34,518 bases of DNA from an uncultured Ruminococcus sp. (GTDB lineage Bacteria > Bacillota > Clostridia > Oscillospirales > Acutalibacteraceae). The notes beneath the pieces are model-generated. The model was not told where the DNA came from, did no database searches, and saw nothing but the letters and a program-made list of their open reading frames with translations. Location: positions 1 through 34,518 of the forward strand of contig CACYWT010000032.1 in assembly GCA_902778175.1 (NCBI GenBank), read 5' to 3'. Positions 21,230-27,976 of this stretch are shown one piece after another. The stretch's first letter is position 1. The number at the start of each line of letters is the position of its first letter. The translations under genes were made by a program, and so were the position numbers.

Positions 21230-21973
21230 ATGCAAAAAGAAGTTTGTTTCGAAAGAGACCTTGAAAAAATAGAAAAAGCACTTGGATTTGAGCTGACTAC
21301 TTTACAAAAACAAGTCATTACTGCACCGGATGAGGAATTTGAAGAGATGGTGGCACCGGAAGGACGACTTAACTACACTACAACAGCGGCAGCACTCAGA
21401 GTTCTTTTATCGAACGGTCCCACACTTCACATAGAAAACGACATTGATAACAGAACTTTTCGCTTAAAGAAAAAAAGCTATTGGACATTAAGCAAGGATT
21501 GTCAATTTATTATTAATTGTGCTGTTTATGCCGGTGATTATCCTAATAAAAACAGATTTTATTTTTTTATGAAAGTGCTATGGGATTTGTCCGAGAAGTT
21601 TTTTCAGGCAGATATTCCGTATCGTGAAGTGTGTTTTGGACATCGGGAGGGTGACAGGTATTATGGTATTCGTATGAACAAACAGGAAGCCAAAGCCGAC
21701 AGCGGGAAGCCGAGGCTAACACTTGTGCCGAGAAAGATCATATACGGCATAGCAAGGGTGAGAGAATACGGCAACAGGAAATACGGCAGCGCCGACAACT
21801 GGAAGCAGGTCGAGCCGGAAAGATACCGTGACGCGGCGTTCCGGCATTTTCTGAGTTACCTTGACAACCCGGACGGCACGGACGAAGAAAGCGGACTGCC
21901 GCATCTGTGGCATTTAGCGTGTAATATAGCGTTTCTTTGTGAGATGCAAAACGAAAGCAGCGAAAAAGTTTAA
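21230..21973 (+). CDS. dATP/dGTP diphosphohydrolase-type protein with unknown N-terminal domain
   Basis: The C-terminal part (from about residue 150, MNKQEAKADSGKPRLTLVPR) matches DUF5664-type dATP/dGTP diphosphohydrolase proteins: VREYGNRKYGSADNWKQVEP, RYRDAAFRHFLSYLD, then ESGLPHLWHLACNIAFLCEM with its acidic and His residues. Stand-alone family members begin at this point. The first about 150 residues (LEKIEKALGFELTTLQKQVI...NYTTTAAALRVLLSN) are not recognised and are encoded by AT-rich DNA, while the C-terminal part is GC-rich like the phage core; the change occurs at about 21660-21690. The gene is thus a natural fusion or recombination product. It may affect nucleotide pools. Its place between portal and protease is unusual. 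GGAG precedes the ATG. Confidence 0.7.
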   Translation: MQKEVCFERDLEKIEKALGFELTTLQKQVITAPDEEFEEMVAPEGRLNYTTTAAALRVLLSNGPTLHIENDIDNRTFRLKKKSYWTLSKDCQFIINCAVYAGDYPNKNRFYFFMKVLWDLSEKFFQADIPYREVCFGHREGDRYYGIRMNKQEAKADSGKPRLTLVPRKIIYGIARVREYGNRKYGSADNWKQVEPERYRDAAFRHFLSYLDNPDGTDEESGLPHLWHLACNIAFLCEMQNESSEKV

Positions 21974-22045
21974 CCTGCGCCGAGCTTTCGTTTTGCTATC
22001 TTTTTGTAAACCCGGATGTACATTTTGCGAAAGGAGCTGATAAAT

Positions 22046-22114
22046 ATGGATCTGTCCGAGATCATGAAAATGTCGCAGGACGCGATAGCCGGTGCGACGG
22101 AGCCGCCTTCATGA
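22046..22114 (+). CDS. 22-aa leader-type peptide
   Basis: An ATG with AAAGGAGCTGAT six to eight bases upstream encodes MDLSEIMKMSQDAIAGATEP plus two residues. The stop lies inside the loop of a terminator-like hairpin (22102-22121), so translation could alter folding and control entry into the protease-capsid genes. It might also be a decayed gene start. Confidence 0.35.
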   Translation: MDLSEIMKMSQDAIAGATEPPS

Positions 22115-22125
22115 GGGCGGCTTTT
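22101..22125 (+). terminator. Terminator-like hairpin overlapping the leader peptide stop
   Basis: GCCGCC (22102-22107) pairs with GGCGGC (22116-22121) around an 8-nt loop, followed by T4. The short T-tract suggests a partial terminator or attenuator before the head genes. Confidence 0.5.
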
Positions 22126-22159
22126 GTTATGGAAAGATGTATCAGAAGGTGGTGATAAT

Positions 22160-22810
22160 GTGGAAATAACGGAAAAGGATCTGGAGATCATCAACAAGAT
22201 GAGCAGTAAAAAGCTCGGCAAGGATGATGTATACGTTTTCAGGCTTGTCGCCTGCGATAATCAGGTCGACAGGGATATGGAGCGTTTCAGCGATGAGGCT
22301 CTTGAAAGTATGGCAAAGCTGTATATCGGCAAAACGGTACTTAAAGACCATATGCCGAAAACCGATAACCAGAGCGCGAGGATATTCCGCGCCGAGGTCG
22401 CAGACGGCGGAGGCGGGCTGAAACAGCTTATCGTATATGCCTATGTGCCGAAGATCGACAGCATGAAGGATTTTATCGAGGCGGTCGATACGGGGATCAA
22501 AAAAGAGGTCTCCGTCGGCTGTGCGGTAAAGACAAAGACGTGCAGCATATGCTCTCAGAAGATCGGGTACTGCGCACACCGTCCCGGCAAAAGCTACGAC
22601 GGGAAGCTGTGCTGCGGCGTACTCAAGGAGATAACCGATGTGTATGAGATCAGTTTTGTTGCGGTGCCGGCTCAGAAGGGCGCGGGAGTGATAAAAAGCT
22701 TCACGCTGGAGCAAAGCACAGATCTGTCCGATAAGGACAGAAACGAGACCGAGAAAGAGCTTATCGGATTCGAGCTCTTTTGCATCGAAAACGAATTCGG
22801 AAAAGAATAA
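22160..22810 (+). CDS. HK97-type prohead protease (S78-like) with Cys/His insertion
   Basis: The 216-aa serine protease would trim the capsid delta domain during head maturation. Catalytic candidates are H64 (LKDHMP) and S118 (KKEVSVG), followed by the conserved ISFVAVPAQKGA. Between them lies a Cys/His cluster C128, C131, C138, H140, C151, C152 (CSICSQKIGYCAHRPGKSYD), which looks like a metal-binding insertion present in a subset of phage proteases. The start is a GTG at 22160 with AAGGTGG seven bases upstream. Major capsid follows after 21 bp, the usual order. Confidence 0.83.
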   Translation: MEITEKDLEIINKMSSKKLGKDDVYVFRLVACDNQVDRDMERFSDEALESMAKLYIGKTVLKDHMPKTDNQSARIFRAEVADGGGGLKQLIVYAYVPKIDSMKDFIEAVDTGIKKEVSVGCAVKTKTCSICSQKIGYCAHRPGKSYDGKLCCGVLKEITDVYEISFVAVPAQKGAGVIKSFTLEQSTDLSDKDRNETEKELIGFELFCIENEFGKE

Positions 22811-22831
22811 TCAGAAAAGGAGACAAAAGCA

Positions 22832-24058
22832 ATGGAAACAAAGATCAGCAAAAGAATGTATGAGCTTTCAGAGGAGATCAGAGGGCTGACAGCGGAGGCA
22901 AGGGTGCTCAGCAATAACGGGGAGCTTGCCAAGGCAAAGGAGAAAATCTCAAAAATGCATGAGCTGAGGGAGGCTTATGAGACCGAAAAGGAGCTTTTTG
23001 AAACGGAAAAGCTCCTCGGCGGCAGTGAGCCGAAGGAAAAGAAGCTTGTCGGAGCAGACGACGGCAAGACTGCACAGCTTGACCTTTGGACAAAGGCGCT
23101 GAAAAAGAAATTCCGCAATGATGACGCCAATGATGCATATAAGGCGACTATCCTGACTGAGGGGACATCTGCAACGGCAGGTTATCTCGTTCCGCAGGAT
23201 ATCTCCACCGCGATCAGGGAATACAAGACCAACAGGTTCAGTTTTGAGCCGTATATCCGCACCGAAAAAGTCAAGACCAAGACCGGAAGCAGGGTATACC
23301 GCAAAAGAGGAACGACCTCGGCATTTCAGCAGGTGGACGAGGGCGGTGCAATTCCGCTTATCGGTGTACCCGAATATGAACAGGTCACATTCAGCATCAA
23401 GGATTACGGCGGGATACTGCAGGTGACGAACGATCTGTTCAGTGATACGAACGAGAATCTCAGGGGCGAGATCGTAAAGCATATGGCATGGTGCAGAGAG
23501 GATACCATCAACAATAAGGTGCTCTCGATACTGACAGCCAAGACGGAAACTGCTCTTGACGGTGATATTGCCTCGATCAGGACTGCGCTTATAACTCTTC
23601 TGGGCGGAGCATATACCCCGACTGCTAAGATATTCACGAATGACGACGGCTATGCATATCTTTGCAACCTTCAGGACGAAAACGACAGGGATTACTTCTT
23701 CTATGACCCGAGGACGGGCGGAGCGCCGGCTATTTCGCTCGGCGGCATCATAGTTCCGGTCGTTCAGGTGCCCGATGCGGTAATGCCGTCAACTCCTGCG
23801 GCAAACAGCAAGACGGAGATGCCGTTCATTATCGGCGATCTGGAAGAAGCGGTAACAAATTTCGACAGACAGCAGTTCTCTATAGCAGCAAGCAATGAGG
23901 CGACAATAAGCTACGTTACCGGTGCCGGCACAGAGGAAGAGGAGACCGTGACGGTCAGCGCGTTCCAGAATAATCTGACCTTCTTCCGCGCATTCATGAG
24001 AAACGATTTCAAGAGTGTGGACAGCTCCGCATGGCTGAACTGCACCATTACGGCATGA
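22832..24058 (+). CDS. HK97-fold major capsid protein
   Basis: The 408-aa capsid protein has an N-terminal scaffolding-like delta domain (residues 1 to about 100, coiled coil: LSEEIRGLTAEARVLSNNGE) and then the HK97 core, beginning near ILTEGTSATAGYLVPQDIST. The core continues with YEQVTFSIKDYGGILQVTND, the E-loop region KTKTGSRVYRKRG, and a P-domain and A-domain ending in a short beta tail. Cleavage between the two would be done by the upstream protease. GGAG precedes the ATG. The stop overlaps the connector gene start. Confidence 0.93.
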   Translation: METKISKRMYELSEEIRGLTAEARVLSNNGELAKAKEKISKMHELREAYETEKELFETEKLLGGSEPKEKKLVGADDGKTAQLDLWTKALKKKFRNDDANDAYKATILTEGTSATAGYLVPQDISTAIREYKTNRFSFEPYIRTEKVKTKTGSRVYRKRGTTSAFQQVDEGGAIPLIGVPEYEQVTFSIKDYGGILQVTNDLFSDTNENLRGEIVKHMAWCREDTINNKVLSILTAKTETALDGDIASIRTALITLLGGAYTPTAKIFTNDDGYAYLCNLQDENDRDYFFYDPRTGGAPAISLGGIIVPVVQVPDAVMPSTPAANSKTEMPFIIGDLEEAVTNFDRQQFSIAASNEATISYVTGAGTEEEETVTVSAFQNNLTFFRAFMRNDFKSVDSSAWLNCTITA

Positions 24059-24366
24059 TGAACGGCGCGGAGAATAATGCCCTGCTGCAGGAGTGCGCAG
24101 AGTACAGCGGAATAGCCGAGCCGGAAAGCGATGATATTTTCCGCGCCTGCGTAGAATCCGCAGCCGAGCTGTGCAGAAGACAGACGGGGGAACAGGAGGA
24201 CAGCCCTGTGCTGCGTCAGCTTATAAGATACACGGCGCACCAGATGTATTATGACAGAGCCGGAGAGTTGAGCAATAAGCAAAGCTCGGCAATGTCGGGA
24301 CTGATGCATAACGCGCGCCTTGCACTGAGGCTCGGGAGGGACGCAGATGAACGCACTGACCCTTGA
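24055..24366 (+). CDS. Head-tail connector protein (gp6-like)
   Basis: The 103-aa, all-helical protein (NNALLQECAEYSGIAEPESD...RQLIRYTAHQMYYDRAGELS) has the length and helix pattern of HK97 gp6/SPP1 gp15-type connectors, which form a ring below the portal. It begins at the overlapping ATGATGA with the capsid stop and overlaps the next gene by 20 bp. Order after the capsid gene supports the call. Confidence 0.8.
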   Translation: MMNGAENNALLQECAEYSGIAEPESDDIFRACVESAAELCRRQTGEQEDSPVLRQLIRYTAHQMYYDRAGELSNKQSSAMSGLMHNARLALRLGRDADERTDP

Positions 24367-24655
24367 CAAAAGGATAAAGTTGCAGCTGCGCGAGGGCGGA
24401 TACGGAAGCAGCGGCGAAACGGTCAAAACAGAGCGAACGGTATACGCCTGTGTGCAGAAGCCGGGGCTGAGTTTTCAGACCCGGTCTGAATCGGCAGGGA
24501 GAAAGACCGACCTGACCGCGCATATAAAGCGAAGTGACTTTGACAGAGAGAGCTATACCCATGCCGTGATCGGAGGGATATCATACCGAATAAACGGCTC
24601 GGGCGCAAGCGTGAATGATCTGATGGTCAAGCTTTCGATGGAGCTTGACGGGTAA
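24347..24655 (+). CDS. Head closure / head-tail adaptor protein
   Basis: The 102-aa beta-rich protein (LDKRIKLQLREGGYGSSGET, YACVQKPGLSFQ, SYTHAVIGGISYRINGSGAS) fits the SPP1 gp16/HK97 head closure family that seals the portal after packaging. It overlaps the connector gene and is followed by a HicAB operon on the other strand, which separates it from the next morphogenesis gene. Confidence 0.8.
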   Translation: MNALTLDKRIKLQLREGGYGSSGETVKTERTVYACVQKPGLSFQTRSESAGRKTDLTAHIKRSDFDRESYTHAVIGGISYRINGSGASVNDLMVKLSMELDG

Positions 24656-24657
24656 AC

Positions 24658-24687
24658 AAAAAGCTCCGTCCTGAAAAAGAACGGAGC
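24658..24687 (-). terminator. Terminator of the hicAB operon
   Basis: GCTCCGT (24663-24669) pairs with ACGGAGC (24681-24687) and is followed on the minus strand by T5 (A5 at 24658-24662). It ends minus-strand transcription 15 bp past hicB, and lies directly after the plus-strand head-closure stop. Confidence 0.75.
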
Positions 24688-24702
24688 GAATGAGCCGGGC
24701 TT

Positions 24703-25104
24703 TTATGCAAGGCCGAGCTTGTTTATCAGAGCCTCCTGGAGCACAGCAGAGAAGTTGATGCTGTTTTTTTCTGCGGCGGCATTGAGCCACGCGGGAATAG
24801 TGCAGTTTTTGCGTATTGCCTTGGACCCGTATTTTTCGCTGTAGCTGTCCATATCGAGCACGACAAGAGTTACGAAGTCGCCGTCCTTTTCGATAGGTAT
24901 ACTGCCGGGAAGGGATGCCGGCGGAGCGGACTTGCCGTCCTCAAGCTCATCAAGCACCCAGCCCGATGCGGCGTCAACAGCCATTTCGACAGCTTCGGTA
25001 AGGCTGCCGCCCTGTGTGACACAGCCGGGAAGATCGGGAAAGGTAACACAATAGCCCTCGGATTTTTCGAGCGGAGTAAAATAAGCCGGATAGGTAAGTT
25101 TCAT
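24703..25104 (-). CDS. hicB: HicB-type antitoxin
   Basis: The 133-aa antitoxin has the degenerate RNase H-like HicB domain (YPAYFTPLEKSEGYCVTFPD, LPGCVTQGGSLTEAVEMAVD, then ASGWVLDELEDGKSAPPAS) and a C-terminal DNA-binding helix region (AIRKNCTIPAWLNAAAEKNS, NFSAVLQEAL) of ribbon-helix-helix type. It neutralises HicA and represses the operon. It is on the strand opposite to the phage structural genes and lies second in the operon, the usual hicA-hicB order. AAGGAGG precedes the ATG. Confidence 0.93.
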   Translation of the reverse strand: MKLTYPAYFTPLEKSEGYCVTFPDLPGCVTQGGSLTEAVEMAVDAASGWVLDELEDGKSAPPASLPGSIPIEKDGDFVTLVVLDMDSYSEKYGSKAIRKNCTIPAWLNAAAEKNSINFSAVLQEALINKLGLA

Positions 25105-25134
25105 ATGAATGCCTCCTTATGATATTGCAGGTGT

Positions 25135-25320
25135 TTATACTGATATGCCTGCCTGTCTGAAAATGCTTTTGACGGTCGTAGGGTCGAGATCACCCGGATG
25201 CTTTGGGATTGTGACTTTTCCGGGCTTTGTGGGATGGACATATTGATTATGTGAACCTCTGGTGTTTTTATAGACCCAACCGTCGGCAAGAATTATCTTT
25301 TCAACTTCTCTGAAACGCAT
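25135..25320 (-). CDS. hicA: HicA-type mRNA interferase toxin
   Basis: The 61-aa toxin has the dsRBD-like HicA fold: MRFREVEKIILADGWVYKNT, RGSHNQYVHP with the catalytic His, and PGKVTIPKHPGDLDPTTVKS. It cleaves mRNA when free of HicB. GAGGTGATC lies just upstream of the ATG, 20 bp after a consensus promoter. The gene is a moron: an autonomously transcribed cargo in the head-tail module. It may stabilise the prophage or block superinfecting phages. Confidence 0.93.
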   Translation of the reverse strand: MRFREVEKIILADGWVYKNTRGSHNQYVHPTKPGKVTIPKHPGDLDPTTVKSIFRQAGISV

Positions 25321-25339
25321 CTGATCACCTCTTTATATT

Positions 25340-25368
25340 ATTATATACGCATTATGCGCATTTGTCAA
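25340..25368 (-). promoter_or_regulatory. Promoter of hicAB
   Basis: On the minus strand TTGACA (25368-25363), 17 nt and TATAAT (25345-25340) form an exact SigA consensus, with start about 12 nt before the hicA ribosome site. Confidence 0.85.
25345..25361. promoter_or_regulatory. Probable HicB operator
   Basis: The 17-bp near-perfect palindrome ATACGCAT-T-ATGCGCAT fills the promoter spacer between -35 and -10. HicB binding here would give the usual autorepression of the operon. Confidence 0.65.
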
Positions 25369-25392
25369 GCAAAGATGAATGGAGATGATGAT

Positions 25393-25890
25393 ATGCCCGA
25401 TGATTTTTTCAGCATGGAATTTAAAAGTATAGGCGAGCTGATAAAGCGGCTCGATATGTTTGACGAAAAGCAAAGTACCGCAGTCATAAACGCGATGCAT
25501 AAGGCGGGGGATATGATCGAGGCAGAGCAGAAAAGGCTTGCGCCTGAGTGCACGCGCGACAGCGTAAAGCAGAGCAAGGTATATACCACGAAAAAGGGCA
25601 GTATAGGCGTAACTGTCGGGTATCAGGCGGATTCTTTCAATAAGGACGAAAATGGCTTTGCGCCCGGCTTGGTCGGTACGGTCATGGAATATGGCAGACC
25701 CGGACAAAGCCCGGAACGATCAAGCCCGACCATGACGCAGGTGCGAAACGGCAAGGAAGTCGAGGTCAGCAAAGGTACGATACAGCCTCAGCCGCATATC
25801 CGCAGGGGATTTGATAATGTCAGGGAAAAGGCTGTTGAAATTGTTATCGACACTATAATGCAGGAGCTTGACAAGGCGTTCAACGGGTAA
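25393..25890 (+). CDS. HK97 gp10-like neck/tail-completion protein
   Basis: The 165-aa protein (MPDDFFSMEFKSIGELIKRL, then VINAMHKAGDMIEAEQKRLA and a long C-terminal helix EKAVEIVIDTIMQELDKAF) matches HK97-gp10-like family proteins that join head and tail. The central PHIRRGFD motif is typical. The ATG at 25393 is chosen because GGAGATGATGAT lies just upstream; longer forms would run into the hic promoter. Confidence 0.8.
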   Translation: MPDDFFSMEFKSIGELIKRLDMFDEKQSTAVINAMHKAGDMIEAEQKRLAPECTRDSVKQSKVYTTKKGSIGVTVGYQADSFNKDENGFAPGLVGTVMEYGRPGQSPERSSPTMTQVRNGKEVEVSKGTIQPQPHIRRGFDNVREKAVEIVIDTIMQELDKAFNG

Positions 25891-25937
25891 GGCATAGGGG
25901 CGCTTGCGCGGCTTAGTAAGAAAAGGAATGACGAAAA

Positions 25938-26300
25938 ATGATACAAGACAGAATAAACGGTCTGCTCGCGACAATGAACGTACCGTATTATGCGAGGATG
26001 CCGACCTTTGCATCAGGAAAAGAGCCGGAACTGTATATCGTATACACGCTGTATGACAGGGTAAAGAGCCGTCTTGACGGGAAGATCGAGGCGGTGGAAT
26101 ATACGGTGACGGTAAACGTTATCGGCAGGATTACTGCGGCTGTCGATGACAAAAAGACGGATATCATTTCGCTGTTTGAGGAAAACAGTATATATTTCGC
26201 AGGCTGCAATTATTTGAGCGACAGCGATTTTCCGCAGAGGATCAGGAGGATCATGGATTTTTACTGCTGCGAAGAGCCTTCAATAATTCATAATTCATAA
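25938..26300 (+). CDS. Tail terminator / tail completion protein
   Basis: The 120-aa protein (MIQDRINGLLATMNVPYYAR, ELYIVYTLYD, AVEYTVTVNVIGRITAAVDD) has the length, order and beta-rich pattern of DUF3168/gp17-like tail terminators that cap the tail tube. Its last residues (SIIHNS and stop) are encoded by the AT-rich CATAATG repeat that begins at 26289, so the repeat has replaced the original gene end. Confidence 0.7.
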   Translation: MIQDRINGLLATMNVPYYARMPTFASGKEPELYIVYTLYDRVKSRLDGKIEAVEYTVTVNVIGRITAAVDDKKTDIISLFEENSIYFAGCNYLSDSDFPQRIRRIMDFYCCEEPSIIHNS

Positions 26301-26316
26301 TGCATAATGCATAATG
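26289..26316. repeat. 28-bp AT-rich repeat, copy 2
   Basis: This stretch is identical over 28 bp to 16551-16578 and supplies the end of the tail terminator gene. Downstream to 26422 there is no gene, only the leader of the major tail gene. Confidence 0.6.
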
Positions 26317-26422
26317 GCGGCTCGCCCCCCTGAAAGGTAAGAAATTATTCGGGTCAAGGAACTTCTTTATACGGTGGAAAACTTGGAGAGGTTAAAATCA
26401 AAAAACGAAAGGAAGAATCAAC

Positions 26423-27343
26423 ATGAATGTAAAAGTAAAATCAGAAGTAAATGCAAGAGGTCTTGTCGTATGGCCGATAGTTGACGAGGACACCGAGGTG
26501 TGCGGTGCCGCCGTTGAGTTCGGTGAACGATTGAAAAACATAGGAGATCAGCTCCAGTCGAATACGCAGGCGGCGGCAAGCGATGGCGTCGTTGTCGAGA
26601 CGTATACGGGAACAGGAACGGGCAATCTTACGCTCGGAGTGAGCGACCTGCTGCCGAGCGAGGAAACTCTGCTTTTCGGCAGGACGGTAGCAAGCGGAAA
26701 CGTCGTTGTGACTACCGGCAAGGAAAAGACGCCCTGCGTCAGGACTGCGTTCATCACCGACCGCAGTGACGGCAAGGTGAATCTGTACAAATATTTCAAG
26801 GTGAAATATGCGCCGTATGAAAGAGCAACACAGCAGGTAAATGAAAGCGGACAGGCGACCTTTACGACTCTGACCGTAAACGGAACGTATTTCCAGAGCC
26901 AGAGCAGCGTTTTAGAGGGTCTGAAAGCCGAGGCGAAGGGCGTTGACCCGGCGACCGAGGCAGGCGCTGCATTCATTGCAAACTGGATGGCAAACCCCGA
27001 TTTCATCGGCGGCAATGCTATGATGAACACATCGACTATAAGCGTTGACGGTGTGACAGTCCTCAGCGGCGCGACCGGAACAGTCGGAGACGCGACCATT
27101 ATTACGGGAGCTGCAAGCGGCGGCACTGCACCGTACAGCTACAGCTACTACTACAAGAAACGCGGCAGCAACGTATGGCAGCCGCGCGGCGAAGGCGTTA
27201 CGGCTGCTATGAATGCCGTAATGCCGGGAACAGTCGGTATCTATGACTTCAAGTGTATCGCCAAAGATGCAAATGACGTTGCGATCGAAAAAACATGGGA
27301 GATCAACTACGAGGCAGCGCCCCCGGAGCCTGACAATCCCTGA
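26423..27343 (+). CDS. Major tail protein with C-terminal Ig-like domain
   Basis: Residues 1-200 are a phi13/TP901-1-type major tail tube protein (VKSEVNARGLVVWPIVDEDT, VSDLLPSEETLLFG, YFKVKYAPYERATQQVNES, GQATFTTLTVNGTYFQ). Residues about 209-300 form an Ig/PKD-like domain (TISVDGVTVLSGATGTVGDA, GTAPYSYSYYYKKRGSNVWQ, VGIYDFKCIAKDANDVAIEK) that would decorate the outer tail surface, probably to bind mucus or cell-surface glycans. GGAAGAATC precedes the ATG. The polymerised tube lies around the tape measure encoded downstream. Confidence 0.88.
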   Translation: MNVKVKSEVNARGLVVWPIVDEDTEVCGAAVEFGERLKNIGDQLQSNTQAAASDGVVVETYTGTGTGNLTLGVSDLLPSEETLLFGRTVASGNVVVTTGKEKTPCVRTAFITDRSDGKVNLYKYFKVKYAPYERATQQVNESGQATFTTLTVNGTYFQSQSSVLEGLKAEAKGVDPATEAGAAFIANWMANPDFIGGNAMMNTSTISVDGVTVLSGATGTVGDATIITGAASGGTAPYSYSYYYKKRGSNVWQPRGEGVTAAMNAVMPGTVGIYDFKCIAKDANDVAIEKTWEINYEAAPPEPDNP

Positions 27344-27363
27344 ATCTGAAAAGGAGCGGCACT

Positions 27364-27906
27364 ATGCTTAGGGAGATCGACAGAAAATATAATATCATTC
27401 ATATCGCGGGAGAGGAATACCGGGTGCGGTTCTGCCTTGATGCGCTTTTATGTCTGGAGGTGCTTTACAGACCTGTAGAGGACATGAACGATCCGCGAGA
27501 ATGGACAAGAGAAGATATCCTGCAGCTTGTCAGAGCCGCAATGTGTTCGCTTCCTGCCAATTATCCCGCCGTAAACCGGCGGGATTTTCCGGCAGTTATG
27601 CCGGATATCGCGGAGCTTGAAAAAAGAGTGCATGACAGGGATCTTCTCTGCCTTGCCTCTGAGCTTGCGGGGGCTTTGAAGCAGGCGTTCCCCGAAACGG
27701 AGGCTGCGGCAAAGATACAGAATGAAAGAAAATTTTACAGCCATATCGGGCATACAAAGGCTATCTTCTGTGACGAGATGGGAAACAGCGAGGCTGACTG
27801 GTGGCAAAGCACATACAGAGAAATAGAAAACAGGATAAACTGGTACATGGAGGCAAAGGGGCTGAAAGACAGACCTGTTATCGTGCGGCAGTTTGATGAT
27901 GACTGA
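27364..27906 (+). CDS. Gp15-family tail assembly chaperone
   Basis: The 180-aa protein (MLREIDRKYNIIHIAGEEYR, VRFCLDALLCLEVLYRPVED, ILQLVRAAMCSLP, WWQSTYREIENRINWYMEAK) matches the Bacteriophage Gp15 family, found right before tape measure genes. It should keep the tape measure soluble and start tail polymerisation. The usual -1 frameshifted G/GT second chaperone is not seen; instead a terminator hairpin follows, then the tape measure. Confidence 0.75.
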   Translation: MLREIDRKYNIIHIAGEEYRVRFCLDALLCLEVLYRPVEDMNDPREWTREDILQLVRAAMCSLPANYPAVNRRDFPAVMPDIAELEKRVHDRDLLCLASELAGALKQAFPETEAAAKIQNERKFYSHIGHTKAIFCDEMGNSEADWWQSTYREIENRINWYMEAKGLKDRPVIVRQFDDD

Positions 27907-27922
27907 AAAACAGAATATCATC

Positions 27923-27954
27923 AAGCACTCAGCGTAAAGCGGGGTGCTTTTTTT
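27923..27954 (+). terminator. Hairpin with T7 before the tape measure gene
   Basis: AAGCACT (27923-27929) pairs with GGTGCTT (27943-27949) with one G-T, followed by a T7 run (27948-27954). Within a tail operon it may partly limit tape measure expression. Confidence 0.6.
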
Positions 27955-27976
27955 ATGTCGTGAAAGGGGGAATATG

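Noticed and set aside
24031-24054. Longer start for the connector gene inside the capsid gene
   Set aside because: No ribosome site there; the ATGATGA overlap at 24055 is the normal coupled start.
27901-27976. Programmed frameshift that would make a G/GT-type chaperone fusion
   Set aside because: No slippery heptamer is seen before the Gp15 stop, and a terminator hairpin lies between the stop and the tape measure start.
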